A stretch of DNA of 64,000 bases from Pardosa pseudoannulata (GCA_032207245.1 CM063502.1:42559162-42623161); one strand, 5' to 3'. Positions 49,139-62,013 are shown, counted from the stretch's first letter. Made by a program: numbers and translations. The notes: generated by a model not told the origin, from the letters alone.

Positions 49139-49551
49139 TACATAGAATGCTTCCCAGACAGATATCAAGCACACCAGTTTGTACGTCTGAATCATGACAA
49201 GTGAGGGTAGGCCAAATTTGATGCGTTCGACGGTTATGGAAGAAAATGAGTTGGATGCTGAATACTAATTCTGTTACCTGCTGTATATTTACAATAAAAA
49301 ATAAGTTTAGCAAGTGTACATTGCTTTGTATTTTAACATTTTCAAACTTTTTTTTCTGTTCATATGTGTCTGTGTGGATAATATATTTTTAAAAACCACT
49401 GTAGACTAACGGAAACAATCCATTAAAGGAAGCATATTTTTATGAAAAAATAAATTAACCATGAACAGTCTTAATTTTTAAGAATCGATCAGTTTAACAT
49501 GAAGCTCTATGATAAGCGATTTCGCTGTAAACACTAGACATAAGGATTTGT

Positions 49552-49605
49552 TTTTGTTTGAAGCTCTGCGGTCTACTGTTATGTTACACAATGGTTAGCG
49601 AGTCG
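49552..49605 (-). repeat. tRNA-derived SINE, 3' fragment
   Basis: GTTTGAAGCTCTGCGGTCTA and TGTTACACAATGGTTAGCGAG loosely follow the SINE 3' end. Confidence 0.5.
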
Positions 49606-49781
49606 CTAAATATTGGGGTTTAACAGGGAATATTGCTTTTCTTTTGTATAGATTTTATAAACATCAATCAAGGATAAATAGAAAATTGGTACAAGTTGCA
49701 TAGTAAAGCAATGAGAGGATATATTTCAATAATTCCTGGTTTATGTATTGTGTATTTAATCACAACCTGTCTTATTTTGAG

Positions 49782-49967
49782 GTTTGGTTTGGAGCGCTAC
49801 AGTCTACTGTTTTGCACACAAGGGCTAATGAGACCGGGACCTACTGCTTAAAGCCGATTCCGAACGGCTACGAACATCCATGCCATAGTGGGATTCGAAC
49901 CCACGAACTCTAGTACCGACGATCAGCGCCCTAACCAATCGGCCAGCGTTCGGCGCTTATTTTGAGG
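49782..49967 (-). repeat. tRNA-derived SINE (full length, reference copy)
   Basis: GGTTTGGTTTGGAGCGCTAC through GGGCTAATGAGACCGGGACC, TGGGATTCGAACCCACGAAC (B-box) and CTAACCAATCGGCCAGCGTT (A-box). The least damaged copy; used as consensus for the others. RNA polymerase III boxes imply a tRNA ancestor. Confidence 0.93.
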
Positions 49968-51630
49968 ATAAAGAAAATTCAAAAGAACTTCGGACGCTAT
50001 ATAAATATAGAATAAATAATAGAATTATTTTAATTAAAGCTAAATTATTTGTACATATACTGCCAGAACGAAACTTCTTCTGTACATGTAGTATTACTTC
50101 ATTATCTTCAAACAAGCGAAAAAATACGTCGAAGTTTCATACACTTTAAATTACGATGTGTTTGCGGAGTTTAGCTCCAACAAGCTTAGTTATTAAAAAG
50201 TGACTTGTGTTAATCAGTCAAGAGATATTTCAAGCTGCACAGGAGATACTTGTCAAAAATTTCAATACGTTAAAACTCAATGATTTTCTCCAGTGAGCTG
50301 TAGCGGTGAAGTGGAGCAAAGCAGAAGTACGTCCAATCGACATTTACATTGCAGCATATTTCAAAATGTGGTGCTGCAATGTCCTGTTATTTTTAGCCAT
50401 TGTGCTGTATTGAAAAGAAATCAAAGACAGTGTCACAAAGTCATCCCAGCTTGCAAATCAAAAGTGAACACATATTTGACTAAAAAAAAAAGTTAGCGAT
50501 TTCGTAATTGCAGCTTGTTACTGTGGCACATGTGTTAATCGGAATGAAACTGGCATATAGATATGGATATGTATCCCAGTGGCTAGCAAGTTTTTAAGCC
50601 AACAATATTTAAGTCTCTAAAAAATTTGCAAGTGAAGGCGCCTCTAACGGTGTAATAGTGTTTAGGTCATCTAAGGGTTGTAATCCGATCTTATCAACAC
50701 CCTACCATTTCCGCCCGTATTCTGTGTCTGTAATTTATGAAGCCTGTAAAAAAAAATATGTATAAATAGAATAATACAAGTCACCACATATGTTTTAAAA
50801 TTATATATTAGGAAAAAATTGAAAATTTATATAAGTAGATTGCCAAGTTTCAAATTTATTGGTAAACAATAGTGTTAACATCTGGAGTTAAGAGAGTATA
50901 AAGTAATGTGTTTTTTGAAAATGACGCTGTATTTAAAAAAATTTTTATTGCTGTTTATGCTTCCGCATAAAACTTATGGGTTGTTTAACTTTTAAGGAAA
51001 ACTAGAGCTTTTAAGTAAATATGTACACGAAATATTTTAAAAATTCAGTTGAAAATAGAATTTTTGATAAATTATATTTCATCAAAATATTTGTTTTTAT
51101 TCTAAATTTGGTGAAAATGAGCAATTTATATTGTTACTCTATATCTATTCATAATTAAAGCTTACAAATTACTGTTACTAATTACTCTTAAAGTTGCTCT
51201 TTAAGCCAGCTTAAAGTTTAACAAATAATAAAATTTGTTTAAATACTCCTAAATTAGGAATATATCAAATTTATACCACGGTAACAATTGAGCTAAATTA
51301 GCATTAATTTATTTAGTTGTAAATAACTAAGTAGGATGCATTTTATTTTGACATTACAAAGCTTATAAAATATTTATTTACCCTTAATTTATTCTAATTG
51401 AATTAGTTAAACCATAATTAATAGGATTAAACAACCTTATTCATGGAGTAGTTTAATTCTAAAACATAATTTGTGTTAGTTAAGAGGTCCCCAAAATGTC
51501 ACACTTCCACTTTCCTCTCCAGTGAAAAAAGAAATAGTAACGTTTAAAATTAGAAGTGGCTCTTTTAGGAGGAGGAACAGCGTTTATTATGGAACTCTTA
51601 ATATAAGAAATAGTATGATTCTTTTCAAAA
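49968..51630. other. Intergenic interval left of the 170-residue gene
   Basis: AT-rich, with a perfect 11-bp hairpin at 50,346-50,382. A 67-codon plus-strand frame at 50,293-50,496 overlaps that hairpin and has no recognised domain. Confidence 0.45.
50346..50382. repeat. Perfect 11-bp inverted repeat with 15-base loop
   Basis: ACATTGCAGCA at 50,346-50,356 is the exact reverse complement of TGCTGCAATGT at 50,372-50,382, in DNA with higher GC than the surroundings. Confidence 0.85.
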
Positions 51631-51633
51631 ATA

Positions 51634-51639
51634 TTTATT
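51634..51639 (-). terminator. Polyadenylation signal of the 170-residue gene
   Basis: AATAAA on the minus strand, 46 bases past the stop codon at 51,686-51,688. Confidence 0.6.
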
Positions 51640-51685
51640 TCATAATTAACTATAATTCATACTTTGTTCATAAGGCTTCATAATA

Positions 51686-52198
51686 CTAAGCTATAGTTTT
51701 CTTAGAAACATTTATATCCATTATTCTTGAACTGTTTACTTGACATGGTTCCGACTCCTTTGTAATATTAACTGGCAAAAATCTGAATGAAAGTTTTGTA
51801 TCAGAAGGCCATAAGAGATCTCTAAGCACTGGAAAACCCTCCTCGACAGAGCTGATTTCTTGTCTGGCTTCTTCAAAACCATCATGGAATTTCGAATGTG
51901 GTATGTACGGATAGTGATAAAAAGTAGGTGGATGTTTGTGGCGGTGATTATGTATTGATCCTAAAGCAGCTGTAGTGATGAATCCTAAAGCAATAGCTTC
52001 AACTATTGTCCACAAAAGAAAACTTTTGACTGGATCGATAGCCACAACTGTTGAAGATGATTCATCGGAATATAGTTCGTTTGACTTTAAATTCAACATC
52101 CTAACGGATATATTTAATGGAATTTCTTGAACAGGTTTCATACCGTAACACTGAAGAACAAAGAACCAAAATAGCACAATAAATTTCTTCGTGGACAT
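51686..52198 (-). CDS. Secreted or membrane protein of unknown function (170 aa, single coding exon)
   Basis: Not recognised. Residues 1-19 form a signal peptide (basic start, long hydrophobic core); residues 59-82 form a strong hydrophobic segment that could span a membrane, followed by HNHRHKH at 83-89 and an aromatic HYPYIPH stretch. Four N-glycosylation sequons (29, 144, 155, 163) are present, three beyond the hydrophobic segment, which conflicts with a simple type I topology. Composition and the 513-base length in AT-rich DNA argue for a real gene. An acceptor (CATTAACAG) lies 47 bases upstream of the ATG, so a leader exon further right is likely. It shares signal, hydrophobic stretch and basic patch with paralogues A and B but lacks the four-cysteine domain; LLWPSDTKLSFRFLPV (128-143) faintly recalls the N-terminal part of some DM4/12 proteins. 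Kinship is a guess. Confidence 0.75.
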   Translation of the reverse strand: MSTKKFIVLFWFFVLQCYGMKPVQEIPLNISVRMLNLKSNELYSDESSSTVVAIDPVKSFLLWTIVEAIALGFITTAALGSIHNHRHKHPPTFYHYPYIPHSKFHDGFEEARQEISSVEEGFPVLRDLLWPSDTKLSFRFLPVNITKESEPCQVNSSRIMDINVSKKTIA

Positions 52199-52242
52199 TA
52201 TGATTCTAAAACTTCAGTGCTTAGATTGCGAAATTCCTTCAT
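52198..52242 (-). promoter_or_regulatory. 14-codon upstream ORF overlapping the start (TAATG)
   Basis: An ATG three bases after the acceptor opens a 14-codon frame whose TAA shares its last A with the ATG of the 170-residue gene. Such an overlap permits termination-reinitiation; effect on translation is inferred. Confidence 0.55.
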
Positions 52243-52244
52243 GA

Positions 52245-53955
52245 CCTGTTAATGAGAAAGAAATTGTGGTAAAAGTAGTGGTAATGGAGATTATACATAT
52301 TTAAACAAGTTATTTCATATAAGAGTATTAAAAATATTATTAGCAAAAGTTCATTGTTGAGCTTTATTCTTAACTCAAATTTTAGAACACATTGTTTTGC
52401 TAAAAAGGACCAGACACTTTCGGTTTTAGGCATTTTGTCAAACATCTTGAAAGGTTCTTGAATTGGCCTGAAAATTGACAGGTTCAAAGAACATATTAGA
52501 TGTCATATATTTCAGCGAAGGTTATGTACTAAAGGCAAATGGGAACCAGAAACAAAACTTAGAAAAATAATGTATGGGATCACTCTGTAAAAATGATACT
52601 TGAAATACATTGCAACTCTAGTATATGTTTAAAAAAAAAAGCTGCTTTAGATATGAGTTAATTTCTGTAAGAATTGCACATATATTCATAAAAAATAAAG
52701 CTTTCTTTCAAAAATTGACATTTTGTTAATAAGATGCATTGTTTTCACCCAAATGAAGAGTTATTTTTAGAAAACATGACAAACTACTGTAAAGACCACA
52801 CCCTGTAATAAAATATAAAAATATTAAATATTTGATAATGAGCATTTTTATTAAATATGTTTTAATCGCGCATGCGTGAATGATATATTTTCTTAATCTA
52901 ATAGCCTTATATATATATATATATATATATACACAAATTATATAAAAAGTTCGGTGAAATATCTTTAACCCTTTCATTCCCACAGTGGTCCACGATAGCC
53001 AAGACCTCAGGGTCCCAGACTAGCCGAAGTCATCTACGAAAATTTTCTTCACCACTAGAAGCGTGACTGCTAATAGCCGTAAGTAACGCTGATAGCTGTG
53101 AACAGAAGACTCGTATTAAACATCTTATATTTGCAGGTGTTTTTCCCTGAGGTTTTACAAGTTCAGAAACACTACTTGTTGCTGGATAACGTGAAATATT
53201 TTATCGTTATTCTATTCGATTTTGAACTTGTTTACTTAAATTGACAGTTAAAAAAAAAAGACTGGGGGGGGGGAGGAAACTTCGGGCTATTGAGCTGGGA
53301 AGCAGAGGACATTTCAAATTCTTATTGTGTGTTGCGTATATCAATGCTTTTAGCTTTATTTTAATTTTTCTTTTGTGGAGTGGCAACTTTTGAAAAGAAA
53401 GAATAAGTTTTTCTGATTAGATTGGAGTATTGTAAGATAACGGAAAGCATATATATAAAATTAATAAAAAGAAATCTTATGGTGCTTCTTGTCGTATTTT
53501 CATGAAACCGTCTATATCATGCAGTTTCTGAATAAGAAAACAAAAGTGTGGGTTTTAAAGATGTCAAAGATATGGAGTTTTAATTTCATACTTCTTTAGC
53601 AACCTTAAGAAATCTTACAAACTATAACGCATATTAATGCATAGATTAAATACTTTTACCAATATCGCATTTAAAAAACATTAAGCAGTTATTTGATGCT
53701 TCTAATACTGTCATAATTCATAGGCTTCAAAGAGGTACAATATACATAACGCCAAATCACTTTAATGGCAGTCTCTTACGATTTGTAGGCACTCATGAAA
53801 TTAGTTTTTAAAAAAATCTTTAAATAAATCCTGACATCTTTAGAAATAGTCGACAGAAATTTTCATAGAATTTTCCCTTCCTGTTAGGCTATCAACTTAT
53901 GTAAATATAAAAAACATTTTATTCGTATCTGCAACACAAACATTTAGTAAAAGTT
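52245..53955. other. Leader intron or intergenic DNA right of the 170-residue gene
   Basis: Contains a (TA)n tract at 52,908-52,932 and an unpaired piggyBac-like end TTAACCCTTTCATTCCC at about 52,963-52,980. There is a G run near 53,264. The leader exon and promoter were not identified. Confidence 0.45.
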
Positions 53956-53959
53956 CTTA

Positions 53960-54290
53960 CAAAAGAATGTCATCCACAAAGAAAGTTTTCCCAAAGCCCA
54001 TAAAAAGAAACAAAACTTTATTGCCCGGAAAGATTTTTTGCAAAAGATATAGCGATGTTTTAGCTACTTCTCAACACAATACCACGGGATTGGTTCCATT
54101 TGTCATTCCATGGGATAACTTTTGTAGTTCAGTGTCATAGAAGTCTGCCACCTGGGAATGAAGTAAGCGTGTCACAGCTGTTTGCAGGTCTTCGTCTGTG
54201 ATGACCGAACAGGATTTTCTTCAAGTACCAGAGTACGTGGAAATAGCTGTGAACAAGATCGGGACTGTAAAGTATAAGGCCGTCATCGAA
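53960..54290 (-). mobile_element. Decayed mariner-type transposase fragment (C-terminal end)
   Basis: On the minus strand, translation gives SPDLVHSYFHVLWYLKKIL in one frame (compare the SPDLAPSDYHLF box of mariner), then in another DEDLQTAVTRLLHSQVADFY, a stop, and SLYLLQKIFPGNKVLFLF. These follow the C-terminal order of arthropod mariner-like transposases. The third catalytic aspartate box is present but altered; frameshift and stop make it inactive. The rest of the element was not found; a poly-A tract lies at 54,310. Confidence 0.75.
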
Positions 54291-54299
54291 GACAGATTG

Positions 54300-54960
54300 T
54301 ACCTACCTGTGTGAAAGAAAAAAAAAAAAAAAAAAAACCCAGCCCCCAAAGAGGAACTTGCTTGCTCATCGCATCCCGTCGATACACTAAACATATTTGA
54401 CGATGAATTCTGTTCGACGCTACCTTCTGCGTTCAAAAACTGTTGGCAGAGGAAGAATGGGAATCAATATCTTACCACACTAAAACGACGTTAATACGAT
54501 CGATCGAGAATTCGCAACTGCATCATATGACAATCACACCCACAATGTATCCGGGCCGTGCCGTCTTAATTGATGCCTTTTGCAGCGCCATCTTTTTTGA
54601 TGTAGAGAAACTTATTTTCTGAATGACCCTCATTATTAAATATTTTTATGGCAACTGCGCGGCTTTCACTTTACTGTGCTTTGGCAAGGTTCCTGAAAAC
54701 GTTATTGCATTTTAATGACAATCCTACATGTTATAAACAAACAAAAAATATACTTATGACAAATCCCCCCCTTTTTTTAAGAAACCTTTATATCTCTTTG
54801 AAGACAGTAAATCGCTTAATGTGATGACTTAGGGACCGATGCTATTTTATAACAATAAACGATTGATAATAATAAATGAAAACAATCAGGATGGATGGCG
54901 TGAAGGAGAATAGTCTATTTTGCTAAAGAGTTTGCTCTAAGAAAATAATTTTGATCTGCT
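54300..54960. other. Intergenic interval between transposon relics
   Basis: Begins with a 24-base A run (54,311-54,336) joined to CCCAGCCCCC. Nothing coding recognised. Confidence 0.4.
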
Positions 54961-54961
54961 T

Positions 54962-55286
54962 TTAACCCATTCAGGACAGCGATTGCATAAATGTGATCAC
55001 TCTGTTCTTCGTGTATACCCGTGGACATACCAGTGTGTTTGTGAATCCGAAAGTTTTTTTTTTTTTTTTAATTTTTAAATGGCTCTAAAAGTCGATTTTA
55101 TTTTCGAATAATGTTCCACAAAGTGTTGACCTTCAATTAACGCCTCCAGTTTTGAGTCATGGAAATCTGAACGGGCAAACAACAGTACGTCTTCAAGTCT
55201 TCATTTTTAAATAAAATTAGGCCTAATAGAGAAAATCGCACGGGCTTGGGAAGTATTTCTTTTTCCGGCGGTCCTGAACTGGTTAA
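54962..55286. mobile_element. piggyBac-like non-autonomous element with TTAA on both sides
   Basis: Left TTAA (54,962-54,965) then CCCATTCAGGACAGCG; right CGGCGGTCCTGAACTGG then TTAA (55,283-55,286). The ends pair as inverted repeats of about 16 bases with few mismatches. Length between the TTAA sites is 317 bases. No transposase frame. An open frame on the minus strand (55,137-55,478) runs through the right end and is probably incidental. Confidence 0.7.
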
Positions 55287-55289
55287 TGT

Positions 55290-58200
55290 TACATTTAATT
55301 CGTCTTTGCTGTTGGAGTTTAGAATGTCCTCAACTGAACGGAAAAAGAAATTAGAATCGATAAGCGAAAATGATAACAAACGAAAGTACTGATTAAAAAA
55401 ATGATTTTTTTTAGCATGTGTTAGTATACAAGTATTCGAGACTTGACAATTCTGATAAAATTGGACGAAGGATAACATTATTTGCTATTACATCAAGGAG
55501 CGCCTACTGCGCATACAATTCTCACAGAAATTTAACGCATAATTATAAGCAGTTACATAATTATATGTTGTAGACCTACAACGTATTTGAAGCATTGTTT
55601 TTTAAGCTTTATATTATTCCCCCATTTCCTTTCGAGGTATAACCTTCACTGAAATATGATATCTAACAGGATATTTACGCTTCGAAAATTTAAAGATACT
55701 TCGTCGAAGTTTTCTCAATATTCGACTACTTTGTTTTAATATGTTGCATCGTGTGGCGCGATTGCATTGCAGATTTTTCAAAGTTGCACTGCATAAAACT
55801 CAAGCTAGTATATTTGTATGATATGATTAAAATTAAAGATTTATTTAGTAAAAGTTATTCGAACTTTACTGAACATAAAATATCAAGCTTGGGGTTGCTT
55901 AAAAACTTCAAAATTTAATAAACGTAATAATTGGATTTTTACTCTTCAACGCTTATATTTTTTTAGCATAAGCAAATTTACTTTTTAAATCTGAAAAAAA
56001 TTATTTGACAGAAAATTCAAAAACGTTCCTGAAAACAATCTTTTACTGATAACGTTCGAGTTAGACAACGGACATGAGATCTGATTAAAACCCCATTAAA
56101 CTATCCTAGATTATTATCCGAAGATAAAGGTATACGACACTCAACGAAACAAGTGCAAATAACTTATCACTTCGCACCATCTAATGTCGCAACTTAAAAC
56201 TGAAATATGTAAATAAAATCTCTCTGTACCACTGTACAGAAGTCGACGCTTTCCATAACACTGAGGCCCCTATTTTGAGAACCGCTGTTATTTAAAGAGG
56301 CAAGAGGATTACGGAACAAAAAAAAAATTTCCAATTTTTTTATCTTTTGCACAAATAAAAATTCAAATTCCCTATTTAAAATTTTACAGCATTACCTTGC
56401 AAGCAATTTCGAATACAACCGCACAACTTTAAGGGTCTGGAGAAACAGCTTGAAAAAGTACATGAATACATCCAGTTTACGCTGTGATTAAAGCTCATGT
56501 ACCTTAAACCTTTGACTCGTAGTAATAGAACCACAAAACCACGTGTTAAATAATTTTTTCAGCTTGCTATTTTTTTAATTATTATTTTCTGCGATTTTAA
56601 CACTCTAAACTGGCAACAGATGTAAGCACTGGACCTATTTTTTTTTCTTATTTGAAATATACGTATTTAAACTTGCTTTAAATGGAGTTCGATTTTTCTC
56701 GCTTATTAACTCAAATAAAAGTCATTAAAATAGTACTTATAGATTGCTTATCTACTTAATTACTCGTTTAAAAAAATATATTTTCGCACTTTAGAAGTGA
56801 AATGTTATCGGAATTAACTCCCCCTCAGATTCTACCCACAAAATATAAAATTCATTTTTTAAATCTGTCTCATTTATAAAGGAATTTAAATCTTAAAAGA
56901 ATTTAAATCGTGAGAGATAAAGGATTAAGAGGACTTACTACTAATTGGCCAATTTTTTTTTTTAATTCAAGATATTTTATTATATACTTTTCACATCTTA
57001 AAATACTATTACATATGAATTGAGACAAGCGAAAAAGTCTTCTGAAGTAATATTTTTTAAAACTTCAATTTTCCTATTTGAGAAATTTATAAAAGCCTTT
57101 CTTTTCGTTTAAATTGTTATACTTTTACCATTTTTTGTTATATAAACAAAACGAGTAACATTAAGGACTGAATTTTGAATTACACAATTGGTTCTTCAGA
57201 AAACAGAAAACGTCAATTAATATGTAAACTATGACCAAGATTCCTTTCTATTTGTAATTAAAAAAAAAAATTATAGTCAATTGCAAAATCTATCCCCAAT
57301 TCTAGATGTTTTTAAATTTTTATTGGGGGGGGGAGCAGCAAAGTAAGTTAGTTTAGCTCCATACGTTCGAATTTTATCGCGAGTACAGCTACGTATACAA
57401 AAGAACACAGATATGCATCAATCAATTTAAATATCAAAATTAAGTATATATTTAACGGTTAATCGACAGTGTAAAAGTTTTATATGAATTAAGCATTTTT
57501 GTATAGCAAAAAATAAGGTCATTTTATACTTTATTTCATAATTACTTAAGTTTATTAAAAAAATTCTAACAGAATCATTCAGAAAAATTTTGATAAGATG
57601 TAAAGTATTGATAAAAGCATAAATATTGAGGTTTATTGGTTGAATGTTATAGAACATTAATATCATTAAAAATCATTTTTCATGTTCACAGAGCTCCCAT
57701 TCATTGACCCTTATTTTAAAAGCATAGAACAACGCAAGTCATTACTTGCGTAAATCTTTCTCATCTTTTAGTTTCGTTTCCAATACTCACAGAATCAAAC
57801 AAAATCATGAAATTTGTTTTTTTAATTTTAAAAAAGGGACACAATGAAGAAAATACAGTACGCATTTCTAATTATTGTATTGTCTTCAACTTTTGTCAAA
57901 ATGTAGTAGATATGCCAGGCAATATATTGCACACAATATGTAAATTAAAATATATATTTAAAACAAAAAACTGACGAAGCGAGAAAAGCACTAAGGAGAG
58001 GGGATAAGTTTTGTTTTTGCAATAAAGGATACACACAAAAACATTCTACACAACACCTAATTAAGTCCTAATTTTAAAACTTTATGCGGGACATAAAATG
58101 CACATGCTCAACTTTTTTCTTCAACATTTAAAAGAAACATTGTTATAAAATAAAGGAACTCTGGACTAGTCAGCTGCCTATTTGCAAGACAGTATTTGGA

Positions 58201-60230
58201 TACCTCCCACCATTACCGATTCCCAGTAATTGATAACTTAGCCCAATGCATAAGAGTTTACAGTTACAAAAACTACATAAAATAGACTAGATAAAAATTA
58301 CTAATAATGGTATACATATACAAGTTTATTAAACGTTCTGAACAGAAGGAAAGTGGGAAATACAAGCACCTACAAATTTGGATCTTGTTCTTATTTGTCA
58401 GAATATTAAACTAATAATTCAGCTTTTAAGTTGAGATTCATTTAGCTGTCGTTTCTGAAATGATTCCTTTAAAAATGACTATTTAGTTCAAAATCGGTCT
58501 CTTTAAATAATGTATGTATAGGAGGGCTCATTAAACACTAACTTAAGTTTATGTCAATTATTCCCAGACGCAAAAATAGCAAGAAAACCAGAATTGAGGA
58601 AGGGAGAGAAGGTTAACCTATTTTGAGTTTTCATTGGCCACTGTTGTGTATGCATGCTTTACACACCTTACTAGCCCCGGCCTTATATGTAAATAGTCAA
58701 AATTTGTTCAGTTACTTCCTGCCTTAATTTTATCCTTAATACATTTATTGCAGTACCTTCCGAAAACTATTCTCAGAAACCGATTATTCATGAATCAACA
58801 AGATTTCAAACATGAAATTCACTATCAAGTTTAGTAAAGTTCTGCACCTTTCAAAAAGTTTTTACTCCTATTAATATCTCCCAGGTAAGACTATACAACC
58901 GGTTTCTCCAATAGTTTGCGACTCTCAAACTACTTGTCAGACTGACATACAATCTTGCTACTAAATGTACACAATATTAATGTACAAGTTTATCCGTTAA
59001 AACCCTGACCCATTTGTTTAAGCTTCCCAGGGACCAAGGTCTTTAAATTCAATATTTATTGGAAAATTCCGGCTTATTTTAGTTAAAGCATTAGTTTATC
59101 ACATTAAATTAAACTAAATTTAAATTCTAATAATTAAGCATCTCCTTGCATCACAATTTATAATGGTCAATTTTTAACATCATATTTCTGGGTACTTTAA
59201 AAAAATTACGCATCAAGTTAAATGGCTAAGTTTTTAAATCGTATTTACCCATTCTACAATTAACAGTTTAAAGTCAAATTTATAAACACTTCAAAAGTAT
59301 TTAGATTGCCCCACCCGGCCAAAAAAAAGTGGGGGGAAGCAAGTATCATTAGATTATTTAAAAAGAGAAAATTTCAAAGTGAAGAGACATTTGAATTCTC
59401 CACAGTATTTCACTGCAATACTTAACCATGAAACACTCTACAAGTTACTTCGGTTAATAAAGAAACATTCATTCTATTAAATGTGCATCTAGCCTTGACA
59501 TAGCTATTAGAAAAATAAACTTTAAAATCCACTTGAGAATTAAGTTAAATTTCTTTTTACTAACAGCAAAAAGTATTGATCAGCACTGTATACTTAACAT
59601 AGAGTAACAGAGTAAGTTACTAGTTCCTGACAAGTTTTAAATTCGATATTTAAGCGTTAGCTCGTAAAGGACAGACTGTTAAGAAAGCGTACGTTTCTAA
59701 ATAATTATTTATATGTAAAAGGAGGAACCAAGTTCATAACACTAAGAGTTAAAAAGTGAAGATACTGTAGTCTAAACGGCTTTTAAACTAAGGAGTTATT
59801 CCATATACAGCATTACGTACGGCAAATATGCATTACATGAAAAGGCAAGGGATTTACTTACCGCATTGCATTCAAATCTCGAAATAAGATTAAATCCGTA
59901 TTGCTGGCCATAAGAATCTACAGTTTACTAGAATCATTGCTTTCGTGTAGTCAGGCTATTATATTCATCCGTTACGGTAAACAGTTCTTTGAACTTCAGA
60001 TTAGTTTTAAAGAAATTTTACACTTCATGATCGTTTTACCGCCCATAAGAGTTACTCTTATCTTGTTAAGGAACAATTGGCATAAAGGATTCACTAGTGC
60101 AGAAACTATCGTCGGATTCGTTACGCACGGGAGGAATATAGAAGTGGGGCGGGACGGCCGCATTCTAACATGCTATTAACTGAAATTTGTGTTAAGTATC
60201 TTTGAAAACGATACAATACGAGAAAAATTA
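55290..60230. other. Intergenic interval left of the inverted DM4/12-like gene
   Basis: AT-rich DNA with A/T and G homopolymers (for example G8 near 57,326) and a few short CpG-containing stretches. No exon, SINE or terminal repeat was recognised; it is the longest stretch of the right half with no assigned repeat. Confidence 0.4.
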
Positions 60231-60233
60231 AAC

Positions 60234-60239
60234 TTTATT
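60234..60239 (-). terminator. Polyadenylation signal of the inverted DM4/12-like gene
   Basis: AATAAA on the minus strand, 52 bases past the stop codon. Confidence 0.65.
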
Positions 60240-60291
60240 CAAATGGCTTTACAGTTTCTCGCAAGTTTCCATTGAGATGAGCATGACATCT

Positions 60292-61949
60292 TTAGTTTTT
60301 AAATCTGAAAGCTCGAACGAAAGTACGAACCATACGATAAGCCTTGTCATCACATGTAGGAAAACTACGAGAGCAGCTGCTGAAACCTCTCTTTTGTCCT
60401 GAAAGCATGATGTTACGGTATTCATTTGAAAGAGAATTCCTTTCTAAAGTACGCAGAGACCTAGAAGAAAAAAAAAAAGCCAGTTTCAGTAGTCTGCTCT
60501 TCCAAATGGGAAATATCCAGACCCATTTAAATTTCTATAAAATTTTGTACGGAAACCAATAGTTCGGAACGAATTTAATAGACCTTTCAGCTAAGAGCTT
60601 TATACAAGTACCCATTAATTTGTCTTCGGATTTTTAAAAACGTCAGAAGAAATTGCCTCAGGATTTATACTGTATGCTATTCAAAACAAACAATTAACAC
60701 ATTTAAAATTAGAGAGTTATCGATGCATGTATAGTGCGAAATGTTTCTAGTTAAACTTTTCAAGAGGCTTTCTAAATAAGGAAAATGCAGTTTAGCTGAA
60801 AAATTTCCGCAAGATATAAAAAAGCAATATTTTACATACTGACTAAGATCATGGAACCGACAGCTGGAGGTATAGTTTTATTTTTCCTAGTTCAAGATAT
60901 AATTTTTGCCGCTTTAGTAATGGACAGTATATTTTAAATAGGATTTTACAACAGATTAGAAAGGAAATATCGTAAAACCTTACTAGTCTGGCAAGAGTAG
61001 AGTGAGGAAATAAGTGTTATGAAAAATCTAAGGATAGAAAGGTAATTGCAATATTTCTGCTTAACCCGCCTTCGAAGACTAAAGTCTATTTCCAGGCCCC
61101 CATGGGGGGGGGAAGAGAAGACGAACCTAACAGATAAAATAACGACTACTATTTAAAAAAAAAAAGGAAGTTTCAACTTTTGAAATAGTTAAATACTAAA
61201 TTTCTTTTTATCATACATGCATTATACAAAATAACATCTCACTTTTTAATCTTCATGTTCACTAGAAGAATTTGATATTAAATGTCGATATATTTGCAAG
61301 AAACATTAATAGAAATTTTCATGGAAAGGATATTAGATTCTAGCGTATGTATGAAATTCCTAAATGCACAAACCTATACAGCCTTATTTTTCATTCGTAA
61401 TAACATTTGAAGAAACAATATCGCTGTCATCGAGTAAATACCAAGAGCTGACGATTTTACAAATAAAGTGCCCGAACGTCTAGATTAACTAGTCTTGTTA
61501 TAAGAATGGTGGAAGCAGCTCTCATCCATACGAAGGAACTGCTTGCTAACGGCATATCTGGACATGCACTCGTAATGTATACACATTACATTTTTTTTTT
61601 AAATTTAGTTCTTGTATAACACCTATTTTAATTCAGCCATTTTCCACACTTGACATCAAAAGCATTTTTTGACAAGTTTAAATCATTCCTAAAAAGCCTA
61701 TGTAGAAAACAATTTTCGAAATTAAGTCTTTAGAAATTAAAAAGACTACGAGTCTAAAATAACTAATATGTATAATAAATTTTAAACTCCATACATGTAT
61801 ATTACTTGCCTTTCACTGCTTTAAAATAAAAACTAAGAATTTAGTCCTTGTAGACATAGCAATAGTAACAACTTTCAACAATAGATTGAAACATTCTGGT
61901 ATTAATACTAAATTTAAGTATGGAAATTTTAACATTTTAAATTATTAAC

Positions 61950-62013
<64 letters not shown>

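Noticed and set aside
55137..55478. 113-codon minus-strand frame with an acceptor-like CTTTTTCCGTTCAG
   Set aside because: It runs across the right terminal repeat of the TTAA element and no joining exon was found.
59901..60179. 92-codon plus-strand frame with some hydrophobic segments
   Set aside because: Lies antisense to the 3' flank of the inverted DM4/12-like gene; no feature supports it.
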